Origin: Anaerolineae bacterium
GTDB lineage: Bacteria; Chloroflexota; Anaerolineae; Aggregatilineales; Aggregatilineaceae
Assembly (NCBI GenBank): GCA_027494015.1
Contig: JAOSJP010000001.1
Span: 839,061 to 903,060, forward strand
Reading direction: 5' to 3'
DNA: 64,000 nt
In this document: one piece after another, positions 53,217 to 61,918 of the stretch
Layout: each line of letters starts with the position of its first letter
Numbering within the stretch: the stretch's first letter is position 1
Notes under the pieces: generated by a model
The model's input: only the letters and a program-made list of their open reading frames with translations
What the model was told of the DNA's origin: nothing
Database searches by the model: none
Made by a program: the position numbers and the translations under genes

Positions 53217-54089
53217 TCAGTAGTTCACCACCACTACTTCGACAATCGAACCTCTGCCATTTGCGTCAGAATTCACAACGCGTTTGGCCTGAACCGTTCT
53301 AATCTCGAATTCTTGATATAGTTCGAGGACCAAGGGGGTATAAGAATTGCTGAGCATACACAAACACCCTTTTTCGGTCAACTGCGTGAAGACTTTGGCA
53401 AGCTCGCGCTGATCGTCATTATCAAAATCATTAGCTGTATAGCCGGTAAAACTAGCTGTTTTGCTGACCGGAACATAAGGGGGATCAAAATAGAAGAAGT
53501 CTCCAGGTTGACCTAGCTCCACAATCGTTCGAAAATCCCTCACCTCGATCTGCGCCTTTTGCAATACCTGGTTAGCCGCTTTCAGCACATCAATATATAG
53601 GATTTGGGGATTCTTATAGCTCCCCATTGGAACATTAAATTGCCCCCTGCTGTTTACTCTGTATAGGCCATTATAACAAGTTCGATTTAGATAAATAGCA
53701 CGTGCTGCTCTCTCTACATTGGATAATTGTTGTCTTGCAGAATGCCTATCAAGGTTTCGAACTCTATAATAGTAGCTCTTGTTGTGGTTCTTCTGATGAC
53801 CAGCGAGAAGATCGATTAATTCATCAACCTTATCTCTCACAATTAGATATGCATTTATCAGCTCTTCATTGTTATCAAACAGGAATGCTTGATTAGGGAG
53901 TCTTCCCGTGTTCCAAAGATGGAAAAACACTGCACCGCCACCGACAAACGGTTCAAAGTATCTGTCAAATTCGCCAGGAAAATGGACTTCAAACTGAGAA
54001 AGAAGTTGTTGTTTTCCCCCCACCCATTTCAGGAAAGGTTTAGCACTCTCTAAGAGTGGCTTAACGCTCACACTGAGTTGACTTCCCAT
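53217..54089 (-). CDS. DNA adenine methylase, Dam/D12 class
   Basis: A 290-residue N6-adenine methyltransferase. It shows the D12-class order: KPFLKWVGGKQQLL (SAM-binding N-terminal block), FEPFVGGGAVFFHL (motif I), LFDNNEELINAYLI, NRTCYNGLYRVNSRGQFNVP and the catalytic DPPY in YFDPPYVPVSKT. Dam-class members often recognise GATC, but the target here is not proven. The ATG at 54089 follows GGTGGA by 8 nt; the frame is open to 54161. First gene of a low-GC pair with the nuclease-like gene, i.e. a type II restriction-modification system. No controller protein is visible. Confidence 0.9.
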   Translation of the reverse strand: MGSQLSVSVKPLLESAKPFLKWVGGKQQLLSQFEVHFPGEFDRYFEPFVGGGAVFFHLWNTGRLPNQAFLFDNNEELINAYLIVRDKVDELIDLLAGHQKNHNKSYYYRVRNLDRHSARQQLSNVERAARAIYLNRTCYNGLYRVNSRGQFNVPMGSYKNPQILYIDVLKAANQVLQKAQIEVRDFRTIVELGQPGDFFYFDPPYVPVSKTASFTGYTANDFDNDDQRELAKVFTQLTEKGCLCMLSNSYTPLVLELYQEFEIRTVQAKRVVNSDANGRGSIVEVVVVNY

Positions 54090-54343
54090 GAGTTCAATCC
54101 ACCACCTCTCTTTTCCCCGAAAGACGCCGATAAGATAGACTGGAAACGAAATATAGCACATTTTTTCGTATGTTACGAGTCTCCAGCTAAGCGATACCGC
54201 AAAGATCGCACAATCACGTCGAGAGCCAAGACCGCTACAGGCGCTGTCTGACGCAGTCGTTATCCTTATCCTGATCTAGTTCTTCTGTCCCACTCCGAAT
54301 ACCCTTTCCGCCGAGCCTCTTCCTCTAACACCCCCTCTTACCG

Positions 54344-54349
54344 TATAAT
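54344..54349 (+). promoter_or_regulatory. Candidate -10 element upstream of the HhH membrane protein
   Basis: TATAAT lies 35 nt upstream of the ATG at 54384, but no good -35 is seen at the normal distance. A ribosome site GGGGAG precedes the ATG by 7 nt. Confidence 0.45.
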
Positions 54350-54383
54350 AGGGACAACCGTAACCCGCTAGGGGAGCGTGCTG

Positions 54384-55370
54384 ATGGACCCCGTACAGGC
54401 CCTGGCCATTCTGTCGCTTGGCGCGTTCGTGACCGTGCTGGTGACAGCTATCTTCTACATCTTCACCGTGCGCCCGCGCCTGCTGGAGCCGGTGTCGCTG
54501 GCCAGCACCGGGCTGCTCGACGAGTCGCTGCGCGCGGAGCTGCTCGAACAGCGGGCCGCTGTGGGCGCGCTCAACAAGGCGCTGGCGCAGCACACCGTCC
54601 AGCTTGAAGCGGCAGCGGGCGCCGGCGGCGGCGATGTCTTCGCCGGGCTGCGCGAGATGCTCGACGCGCAGCACAAGACCGTCGCGGAGACTAATCGCCT
54701 GCTGGCCGCCCAGGGCGAGCGGCTGGATCGCCTCGACCTGCGGCTCGACCGCCAGGAGGCGCGCCTGGGCCAGTTGGAGGGCGCGGTGCAGCGCGCGCTG
54801 CCCGCGCGGGGCGCAGAGACGGCGGCTGTAGCGCCGATTCAGGAGCAGGTGACGCGCCTGGTGGACATCAGCAACCGCCTCGACGAATGGGTGGCCGTGC
54901 GCGCCCGCGATCACGCTCAGATCGCCGAGCACGCGCGCATCCTGGCCGAGCTAGACCGCGAGCTGGCGGCCCAGGCGCAGGCCGTCACCCGGCTGGATGA
55001 GCGCGTCGCCGAGCACACGACCATGCTCCTCACCGCGGCCACAGAGCGCCGCCAGCAGGCGGGCCTGCTCGACCGCGCCGCGAGGCAGATCGGGCAGCTT
55101 GTGGAGATGGTCACGCAGCTTGGCGCGGTGCCGCTGCGCCCCGGCCAGGATCGCCTGACCGAGATCAAGGGCATCGGGCCGGTCTATGCCGGGCGGCTCT
55201 ATAAGGCCGGCATCCAGACATTCGCCCAGCTTGCCAGCATGACGCCCGACGAGCTTTACCGGCTGCTCGACGAGCCGAAGTGGCGGCTGCGCGCCATTGA
55301 CGCCGAAAGCTGGATTCGGCAGGCGGCGGCGCGCGCCGCTCCGGGCGAGAAAGATGGGCGCGCGCCGTGA
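54384..55370 (+). CDS. membrane-anchored coiled-coil protein with C-terminal helix-hairpin-helix domain
   Basis: A 328-residue protein. A single N-terminal transmembrane helix (ALAILSLGAFVTVLVTAIFY) is followed by about 220 residues of predicted coiled coil with many heptad-like L/A/R/E positions (LDRLDLRLDRQEARLGQLEG). The C terminus holds two helix-hairpin-helix-like motifs, LTEIKGIGPVYAGRLYKAGI and TFAQLASMTPDELYRLL, similar to the DNA/ligand-binding HhH of the ribosomal-protein/flap-endonuclease-like DUF4332 group. It could tether DNA or another partner near the membrane; that is inference. It shares GTGA with the next gene, so the two are translationally coupled. Confidence 0.65.
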   Translation: MDPVQALAILSLGAFVTVLVTAIFYIFTVRPRLLEPVSLASTGLLDESLRAELLEQRAAVGALNKALAQHTVQLEAAAGAGGGDVFAGLREMLDAQHKTVAETNRLLAAQGERLDRLDLRLDRQEARLGQLEGAVQRALPARGAETAAVAPIQEQVTRLVDISNRLDEWVAVRARDHAQIAEHARILAELDRELAAQAQAVTRLDERVAEHTTMLLTAATERRQQAGLLDRAARQIGQLVEMVTQLGAVPLRPGQDRLTEIKGIGPVYAGRLYKAGIQTFAQLASMTPDELYRLLDEPKWRLRAIDAESWIRQAAARAAPGEKDGRAP

Positions 55371-57127
55371 GCCTCGACGTGCGGCGGCGCGTCGTGCGCC
55401 GTCTCGACGCCCTGCTGCTGGCTGGACTGCTGCTGACTTCGGGCGCGGCAGGGCTGCTCTTCGCGCTGCGCTTCTACAACGGCGGTGAAGAGCGGGCGGA
55501 GTCCTCGGCAAATGCCGTGCCGCCCCCCACCGCATCGCCCACAGAGACGGGCGGACGCGCCCCCGTCGCGCTGCCGGTGGTCGAGCCGCTGGCCCTGGCG
55601 GGCACCTACGCCGGCGCGCCGCTGTTGCTGCGCGGGCAGGCCGGGCCAGGCGACATCCTCCAGGTGTACGACGGCCAGGAACTGATCGCCATCGCCGTAG
55701 CCGGCGAGGATGGCGCGTGGGCAGCAGAACTGCCCGGCGGGTTGCTGGAGGGCGTGCACGCCCTGGCCGTGGTCGCCGTCGCGGACGATGGGGCGACAAG
55801 CCAGCGCGTCCCGGTCGGCTTCGCGGTGGGACTGCCGCCAACGGCCACGCTCACCTGGACGCCCTCCCCCACCGCTTCGGCCACTGATACGCCTGCGCCG
55901 ACGGCCACCCTCACCGCCACCACCGTGCCGCACCCGACAGACACGCCGACGCTCGTCCCCTCGGCGACGCTCGATCTGGACACAACCGTCGAGGCGCTGC
56001 TGGCCGACCGCCTGACACAGACCGCGCAAAGCTGGACGGACACGCCCACCGTCACGCTGACGCCCACGCCGAGTGCCACCTTCACGGCAACGCCCTCGCC
56101 GACAGCAAGCGTCACGCCGAGCGCGACGCCGAGCGCCACCGCGTCGCCGACAGCCACCTTCAGCCCAACGCCAACCCATTCACCGACGGTCACCGCGTCG
56201 CCAACGGCCACCGCCAGCCGCACACTCTTACCGACGCGCACGCCGCAGGAAGTGGCCTTGCTGCCGACGGACACGGTGACCTTCACGCCGGCGCCAACGG
56301 AGACACCGCCCCCATCGGACACGCCGACGCTGACGCTCGTCCCTTCGGCGACGCCCAACCTCGACGCGACCGTCGAGGCGTTGCTGGCCGACCGCCTGAC
56401 GGAGATCGCGCAAAGCTGGACGGACACGCCCACCTTCACGGCGACGCCCTCACCGACAGCAAGCGCCACGCCGACCGACACGCCGCCCCCGACCGAGACG
56501 GGCACCGCCACGCCCGCGCCGAGCGACACGCCGCTCCCAACGTACGCGGAGACGTTCACGCCTGCGCCAACGGAGACGCCATTCCCGACCGCCAGCGCAA
56601 CACCCAGCCCCATCCCGCCGACGCGCACGCCTGTCTCGCCCGGCCCCGCGCTCGCCTCTCCTACCCCCGCCTCCCCCGTGCTCCCTGGGATGGAGCCGCG
56701 CATTGACGCGCCCGCTTCCGGCGAGGTGCGCGCGCCCGGCCCGCTTGTGGCGCGCGGCGTGGCCGCGCCTGGCGCGACCGTCGTCGTGCGCGAGCAGGCT
56801 AGCGGCGCGGCGCTGGCCATCACCCAGGCGTCGGCAGAGGGCGTGTGGACGGCGCAGTTCAGCGTGGCGCGCACCGGGGTGCTGACCCTGGTCGCCTCCG
56901 CGCCCGGCCCGGATGGGCTGATCCGCGTCTCTGACCCGGTGATCATCACGCTCGCGCCGCTGGTTCAGCCGGTGTCCGGGGGGATGCTGCTGCCGGACGC
57001 GCAGCGCGCGGGTCGCCTCTTCACCGTGCTGCTCGCTGTGCTGTTCGTGGCGGGAGGAGGCAGCGCCTTCTTCGCCGGGCGGCTGCTGGTTCTGCTGGCC
57101 CGCGACCATCGCCGGAAATCCCGTTAG
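55367..57127 (+). CDS. Thr/Pro-rich surface protein with tandem repeats and a C-terminal anchor
   Basis: A 586-residue protein. An N-terminal hydrophobic segment (LDALLLAGLLLTSGAAGLLF) is followed by a short Ig-like domain, about 300 residues rich in T, P, S and A, and a second Ig-like domain (RIDAPASGEVRAPGPLVARG). The C terminus carries a transmembrane helix (LFTVLLAVLFVAGGGSAFFA) and a basic tail. Within the linker a segment of about 40 residues is duplicated: DTTVEALLADRLTQTAQSWT and DATVEALLADRLTEIAQSWT. It is probably a glycosylatable surface or stalk protein. GTGA overlap with the HhH gene suggests the two are made together. Confidence 0.7.
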   Translation: MSLDVRRRVVRRLDALLLAGLLLTSGAAGLLFALRFYNGGEERAESSANAVPPPTASPTETGGRAPVALPVVEPLALAGTYAGAPLLLRGQAGPGDILQVYDGQELIAIAVAGEDGAWAAELPGGLLEGVHALAVVAVADDGATSQRVPVGFAVGLPPTATLTWTPSPTASATDTPAPTATLTATTVPHPTDTPTLVPSATLDLDTTVEALLADRLTQTAQSWTDTPTVTLTPTPSATFTATPSPTASVTPSATPSATASPTATFSPTPTHSPTVTASPTATASRTLLPTRTPQEVALLPTDTVTFTPAPTETPPPSDTPTLTLVPSATPNLDATVEALLADRLTEIAQSWTDTPTFTATPSPTASATPTDTPPPTETGTATPAPSDTPLPTYAETFTPAPTETPFPTASATPSPIPPTRTPVSPGPALASPTPASPVLPGMEPRIDAPASGEVRAPGPLVARGVAAPGATVVVREQASGAALAITQASAEGVWTAQFSVARTGVLTLVASAPGPDGLIRVSDPVIITLAPLVQPVSGGMLLPDAQRAGRLFTVLLAVLFVAGGGSAFFAGRLLVLLARDHRRKSR

Positions 57128-57191
57128 GCGCTATGCTTGCCTCGTTCTCAATGCATCTGAACGCTCCACAGACCGCCCAGGAGACCTGTCC

Positions 57192-57857
57192 ATGCCCCAA
57201 CGCCCCCTCCGGCTCCGGCGACGCACGCTCAGTGCGTCGCTTGTGCTCGCGGCGGCGCTGCTCGCTCTGCTCGCCGCTGTGACCTGGCTCGACCCTGGCA
57301 GCAAGAACGACCGCACCACCAGCCTGGTCACGCCGACGCTGGCCGCGCGCAGCGCGCGCGTCTTCGCGGTCGCGGCGGACGAGTCGCGCGTTGACTTCAC
57401 CGCGTCGGTGCGCGGCATGACGTTGGCGGGCGTCTTCCCGGTGGAGCGCGGCACGATCACGCTGGAGCCGGTGGGAGAGGCGCTGCGCGTGCTGGTGGCG
57501 CTGGAGATTGACGTGGACAGCGTGGAGACGGCCAACCCGGCCATCAGCCAGGTCTTGCGCGCGGCGATGGCCAGCGGCGACTACCCGATTGCCTTCTACG
57601 CCGCCACATCGCGGGGCCTGGTGCCGGTCACCGAGGAAGAGATCGCCTTCGCGCTGGACGGCGAGCTGGACGTGCACAACGTCGCCCACCCGCACGCGAT
57701 GGACGTGCGCGCGCAGCTTGTCGGCGGGGATATGTGGGCCGTCGCAACCTCGCCGCTCGACCTGGCCAATCACGGCGTCGCGTTCCCGGCGATCTTCGGC
57801 GATACGACGATCCAGCTCACCGCGCACCTGCAGGCGCATGAGCAAGCGGGGGAGTAG
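57192..57857 (+). CDS. YceI-like lipid-binding/polyisoprenoid-binding protein, membrane-anchored
   Basis: A 221-residue protein. An N-terminal transmembrane segment (ASLVLAAALLALLAAVTWLD) is followed by a YceI domain, ADESRVDFTASVRGMTLAGV ... LEIDVDSVETANPAISQVLR. YceI-fold proteins are lipocalin-like beta barrels that bind isoprenoids or amides. GGAGA lies 7 nt before the ATG. It follows the Thr/Pro-rich protein gene by 64 bp. Confidence 0.75.
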   Translation: MPQRPLRLRRRTLSASLVLAAALLALLAAVTWLDPGSKNDRTTSLVTPTLAARSARVFAVAADESRVDFTASVRGMTLAGVFPVERGTITLEPVGEALRVLVALEIDVDSVETANPAISQVLRAAMASGDYPIAFYAATSRGLVPVTEEEIAFALDGELDVHNVAHPHAMDVRAQLVGGDMWAVATSPLDLANHGVAFPAIFGDTTIQLTAHLQAHEQAGE

Positions 57858-58236
57858 GGAGAGATTGGCGGCCAGCCGTTCCGCGTCCTCTGCGGCTCTG
57901 CGGCTCTGCGGCTCAAGCATATCGCCCCCACCGTGAGAAGCGCCCGCCCTGCGCGCGCCTTGACTCGCCCGGCGATCCCAATTAATCTGTAACTACTGGT
58001 ATTATGGGACCCCTTGATGGAAGCTGGCTTCATGATCGGGTTGTTAAAGAGTCGCCTCTCAAGAGAGGTGTCTTTACCCCCATCCCCGGCCCTTCCCCCG
58101 CAAGCGAGGGAAGGGAGAAAAGACCCATCTTGAAGTCCCTCTCCGCCTGCGGGGAGGAACTTTAGGGTGGGGTTGCAGGCCTTTTCGAACGGCCTCCCAA
58201 AGAGGCCGGAAGTCCCAGACAGGAGAAAAGTCCACC
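57858..58236. repeat. Spacer with CTCTGCGG-type repeat, promoter-like boxes and a long inverted repeat
   Basis: TCCTCTGCGGCTCTGCGGCT (57888-57912) is a short relative of the CAGAGACGCAGAG family. TGG-TATTAT at 57997-58005 could be an extended -10. CCCCATCCCCGGCCCTTCCC (58080 onward) and TCTCCGCCTGCGGGGAGGAA are of the dispersed repeat type. No gene is seen; AGACAGGAGA precedes the next start. Confidence 0.55.
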
Positions 58237-58644
58237 ATGTCCTACACGATTGCCCTGCAAACGGGCATCTCCGACGAAAGCGAGCTGGAAACTCTCTTTG
58301 CCGAACTCAAGGCGCAGATGCCGGACCTCGTGCCGCGCAGCGCGGGCAGCACGGGGCTGGCCATGGACCCCGGCACCGCCGCCCTCATCGTGGACGCAGC
58401 CAAAGTGATCGTCCCGACCCTGATCTCGGCGGTCGCCTCCGTTTGGGCCGCGTACATTGCGGCGAAGCGCCCTGCCGACAAGCCGAAAGAAGAGCAGCCC
58501 GCTCGCAGTCCCAGCATCGTCATCGAGACGGACACCGCGAGCATCCGCATCGTCCTGGATGTGACGGATGTCGCAGGCTCTCTGGCGCGCGTGCAGTTGC
58601 CTGTCGCGGTTGAGGAGATCACCCGCATACGTCTGGGAGACTAG
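58237..58644 (+). CDS. small membrane protein, possibly EACC1-like (effector-associated constant component)
   Basis: A 135-residue protein. An N-terminal amphipathic part (GISDESELETLFAELKAQMP) is followed by a helical membrane segment (AKVIVPTLISAVASVWAAYI) and a C-terminal beta-rich tail (SPSIVIETDTASIRIVLDVT). This layout resembles EACC1 proteins, small membrane partners found next to effector genes in predicted bacterial conflict systems. The similarity is by shape, not by strong sequence identity, so the call is tentative. It lies 6 nt upstream of the HExxH gene. Confidence 0.45.
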   Translation: MSYTIALQTGISDESELETLFAELKAQMPDLVPRSAGSTGLAMDPGTAALIVDAAKVIVPTLISAVASVWAAYIAAKRPADKPKEEQPARSPSIVIETDTASIRIVLDVTDVAGSLARVQLPVAVEEITRIRLGD

Positions 58645-58650
58645 ACCAGC

Positions 58651-59847
58651 ATGGCCGAGCCGCGCATCACCCTGCTCCCCCAGGAATCCGGGCGCACCTT
58701 CGCGTTCTCCGGCATGGTCGTCGTGCGCGAGAGCAAGGTTTTCTTCGAGCGGATGTTCTCGCTGCCGCCGCAGATTGTGGATGACCGCGCGTTCGAGCTT
58801 GCCCTGGCTATCAGCCACGAGATGATTCACGTGCTGCAGGCCCTCTCCACAGCGTTTCTGTATAGCTATTCCGTGGCCATCGTACAGCGCGCGTTCGAGG
58901 TGCTGGATCATCTCGACTCACTTCTGGAAGACAGGAGCGAGATAACGGATTTTGAAGAGACGTACCGGCTGCTGGAGCAACGCCAGGGGATGCTCTCCGT
59001 CCGGGACCTGCTGGAAGGCGTCGCCGTTCTGGAATCCTACAAGCTGACGGTGCCCGCCCCCAACGCACAGGGCTTTCTGGCGCTGCGCGACAGGCTCTTC
59101 CCAGGGGATTCAGCCTCCTGCTATCGCATCTCCTATGACTACCTGGCGGGGCAGATCGGCCCCATCGCGGCGTTTGATCTCCTCGCCCCCCTCTCCTTCA
59201 TCGCCTTGCAGAGCGATGATCCGCCCTGGTCGTTCCAGACCATTGTGGACAGTCTTTTGCCCCAGATTCGCTTTGAGTTTCTGACACGGGCCAGCGTCGC
59301 AGACCTGTTCGCCGTCTTCGGCATGAGGGCGGACGATAACCTGCTCAATAATCTGGACTCCATGCCGCAGGACATGCGGCACCCCGTCGCCTACGAGTGC
59401 GCCAGATTTGCTGCCGCGCGGCTGGGGGTGCCGACTCTGCTGGAGATCAGCGCGCGCCCCGCGCTCATCAACCAGCTTGATCCCGCCCTGGGAGCGACCG
59501 AGACGCTGCTGCCTCCCCTCATCGCCTTCTCCTCCTCACCGAACGCCAGGCTGGAAGCCCTGTCGTCCGGCCTGGCCAACCAGGACCCGGCGCTGCGCGA
59601 GCTGATTGTCCATCTCACGGGTTTGGTGGGGGCTGCCGAGCGCCTGACTGTCTTCCGCGATGCGTCCGATCTGTACCAGTTCTGCCCTCACCGGGCGGCC
59701 TGCCCGCACTTCGCCTCGGCCTTGTGCCACCACTACTTCGCCCCCCCCAGCCTGGAGTTGGGCTACGCCAACTGCGGCTTCATCCGCTTTTTCGAGGCCA
59801 GGACGCACATGAAGCCCAGCCAGGCCTGGGCGGCCCTGAGCGCCTGA
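58651..59847 (+). CDS. HExxH-motif protein, possible zinc metallopeptidase, with Cys/His-rich C terminus
   Basis: A 398-residue protein of unknown family. Near residues 52-65 it carries AISHEMIHVLQALST, i.e. the HExxH motif of zincin metallopeptidases (H56, E57, H60), with a downstream Glu in GVAVLESYKL that could complete a gluzincin-type site. The C-terminal part has CPHRAACPHFASALCHHY and a final NCG, a possible metal-binding or Fe-S cluster. There is no signal peptide. It follows the small membrane protein by 6 nt with a GGGAGA between them, so the pair is probably one unit. I do not recognise the family by name. Confidence 0.55.
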   Translation: MAEPRITLLPQESGRTFAFSGMVVVRESKVFFERMFSLPPQIVDDRAFELALAISHEMIHVLQALSTAFLYSYSVAIVQRAFEVLDHLDSLLEDRSEITDFEETYRLLEQRQGMLSVRDLLEGVAVLESYKLTVPAPNAQGFLALRDRLFPGDSASCYRISYDYLAGQIGPIAAFDLLAPLSFIALQSDDPPWSFQTIVDSLLPQIRFEFLTRASVADLFAVFGMRADDNLLNNLDSMPQDMRHPVAYECARFAAARLGVPTLLEISARPALINQLDPALGATETLLPPLIAFSSSPNARLEALSSGLANQDPALRELIVHLTGLVGAAERLTVFRDASDLYQFCPHRAACPHFASALCHHYFAPPSLELGYANCGFIRFFEARTHMKPSQAWAALSA

Positions 59848-59903
59848 TGACCGGCACATACCTCCGGGAATCGCGGTCTCCTTTCGCCCGCCGCCGCCCC
59901 CGG

Positions 59904-59939
59904 TTGTGATTCGCGCGCCGCGTCTCTATAATCCGCGCC
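59904..59939 (+). promoter_or_regulatory. Promoter giving a leaderless mRNA
   Basis: TTGTGA (59904-59909), a 17-bp spacer and TATAAT (59927-59932) lie just before ATG 59940. The 7-bp distance from the -10 box to the ATG places the predicted transcription start at the A of the start codon, so this gene is probably translated from a leaderless mRNA. Confidence 0.7.
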
Positions 59940-61661
59940 ATGAACGCAGGCATCCCTCGTCCCCGCACGCTGTTCGGCTTCCGGCTTCGGGCGCTGATCG
60001 TGCTGGCGCTGCTGGCCGTGATTACCATCGGCGCGCTGGCCCTCGATCTGGCGTTTGAGGGCATGGTCTACGATGCGCTCTGGGAAGTCACCGGCGAGAC
60101 CGCGCCGCTGGAGCAGTTGCTCGGCTTCGGGCAGTACCTCGTCCGCTGGACGCGCGCTCAGCCCGACACGCAGCCCTTCGCCGACATCCCCCTGGCCGAC
60201 GTGAGCCTCTTCGGCGTCAACACCTTTCTGGAGCAGGAGGTCGAGCCGGCCAAGCGCGAGCGCCAGGCGCAGATGATCGCCGAGGCGGGCTTCGGTTGGA
60301 TTCGCCAGCAATTCCCCTGGGAAGACATCGAGATTCACGCCAAGGGGGACTTCACCGACCGGCGCAACCTGGACGTGCACGGGGCGATCAGCGCGTGGGA
60401 GAAGTACGATCACATCGTGGCCCTGGCCGGGCAGTACGGGCTGCGCATCCTGGCCCGGCTGGGCGGCCCCATGCCCGCCTGGAGCCTGCCAGAGGGCACG
60501 GCCAACCGCTACACGCCGCCCGCTGACTTCCAGGACTTCGTGGACTACGCGGTCGCTGTGGCGACGCGCTACCGTGGACGCATCCAGCACTACCAGGTGT
60601 GGAACGAGCCGAACCTCTACCCCGAATGGGGCGAGCAGACGGTCAATGCCGAAGCCTACACCGACCTGCTGTGCCGCACCTATCGCGCGCTGAAGGCCGT
60701 TGACCCGCAGATTGTCGTCATCACCGGGGCCATCGGCCCCACGATTGACCTGAGCGGGCGCAACGCCTACGACGTGCTCTATCTGCAGCGCATGTACCAG
60801 GCGGGGGCGGGCGCGTGCTTCGACGTGCTCAGCGTCCAGGGCTACGGGCTGTGGAGCGGCCCCTCCGACCGCCGCCTGCGCCCGACGACGATCAACTTCC
60901 AGCGCCATCTCTATCTGCGCGATGTCATGGTCGCCAACGGCGACGCCCACAAGCCGATCTGGATCAGCGAGGCGGGCTGGAACCCCGTGCCGGACGATCC
61001 GGCCATCGCCAACCTGGAACGCTACGGGCGGGTGACGATGGAGCAGGCCGCTGCCTGGGCACCGCTGGCCTACCAGCGCGCCAGCGAAGAATGGCCCTGG
61101 ATTGGCATGATCGCCTGGTGGTACTTCAAGCGCGCCGACGACTCCGAGCGCGACCAAAGCTGGTACTACTTCCGCCTGGTCGAGCCGGACTTCACGCCCA
61201 CGCCCGTCTACGAGGCGCTCAGGGCGTATATAACGGGCGAGAGGCCGCAGGTGCTCGGCGCGGGGCGGCACGGCCTGACGGCGCGGGGGATCGTCAGCAG
61301 AGAGCCGGGCGGCGACGAGACGCGCACTTTCCGCGCGCGCGGCACGGCGGCCTATCTGTGCCACGAGGCGCTGCCGCAGTCGCAGGCGATCACGCTTGGC
61401 GTGGACGGCAGCGCGGAGCGGACGCTGGCTCTGGCACCGGGCGCGGCGGGCTGTGTCCCGCTGAGTGAGCGGTTGGGCGGGGGCGTGCACACCCTGGCCC
61501 TGAGCGCGGACGATTGGAGCGGCCTGCACAGCCTGGTCGTGCTCGATCACAGCGCGCGGCAGCGCCTGCCCTGGCTGCTGGTGGGCGTCGTGGCAGCGGC
61601 GGGCGCGCTCGCCGTACTGGGCCGAGCGGTGAGCGTCCGGCTGGGCCGAGCGGCGGCGTAG
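59940..61661 (+). CDS. membrane-anchored GH-A clan glycoside hydrolase-like protein
   Basis: A 573-residue protein. An N-terminal transmembrane segment (ALIVLALLAVITIGALALDL) anchors a TIM barrel with WIRQQFPWEDIEI, HYQVWNEPNLYPEWG (acid/base Glu in NEP) and KPIWISEAGWNP (candidate nucleophile Glu), followed by a short C-terminal domain and a second hydrophobic segment (WLLVGVVAAAGALAVLGRAV). It resembles the protein at 36180-37643 in layout. The stop TAG is the start of a GTAGGGGCGGCGCTCTGCTC repeat arm. The start has a strong leaderless-type promoter. Substrate unknown. Confidence 0.7.
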   Translation: MNAGIPRPRTLFGFRLRALIVLALLAVITIGALALDLAFEGMVYDALWEVTGETAPLEQLLGFGQYLVRWTRAQPDTQPFADIPLADVSLFGVNTFLEQEVEPAKRERQAQMIAEAGFGWIRQQFPWEDIEIHAKGDFTDRRNLDVHGAISAWEKYDHIVALAGQYGLRILARLGGPMPAWSLPEGTANRYTPPADFQDFVDYAVAVATRYRGRIQHYQVWNEPNLYPEWGEQTVNAEAYTDLLCRTYRALKAVDPQIVVITGAIGPTIDLSGRNAYDVLYLQRMYQAGAGACFDVLSVQGYGLWSGPSDRRLRPTTINFQRHLYLRDVMVANGDAHKPIWISEAGWNPVPDDPAIANLERYGRVTMEQAAAWAPLAYQRASEEWPWIGMIAWWYFKRADDSERDQSWYYFRLVEPDFTPTPVYEALRAYITGERPQVLGAGRHGLTARGIVSREPGGDETRTFRARGTAAYLCHEALPQSQAITLGVDGSAERTLALAPGAAGCVPLSERLGGGVHTLALSADDWSGLHSLVVLDHSARQRLPWLLVGVVAAAGALAVLGRAVSVRLGRAAA

Positions 61662-61918
61662 GGGCGGCGCTCTGCTCCGCCCAGGGCGCGGCAAAGCAGC
61701 GCCCCTACGATGTCCCATTCAAAGGCGGACAGATCGGGAATGTCTGGGGCTGAGAGCTGTTCCTGACTTTACCTCACCCCCACTCGGCGCTGGCGCGCCT
61801 TGTTGCCCCCTCTCCATGCATGGAGAGGGGGCGAGCCGAGCGAAGCGAGGCTGGGGGTGAGGTAAACAGGGCAGCCTGCTCTTCACGTTTTCATCTCTGT
61901 CTGCTCCTGCGGAGTCGC
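61659..61918. repeat. Two inverted repeats between the hydrolase and the last gene
   Basis: TAGGGGCGGCGCTCTGCTCC and the complementary AAAGCAGCGCCCCTA (61659-61709) form a hairpin that starts inside the hydrolase stop codon. A TACCTCACCCCCACTCGGCG repeat follows (61768-61864), with the core CCCCCTCTCCATGCATGGAG. The spacer has no gene. Confidence 0.7.
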
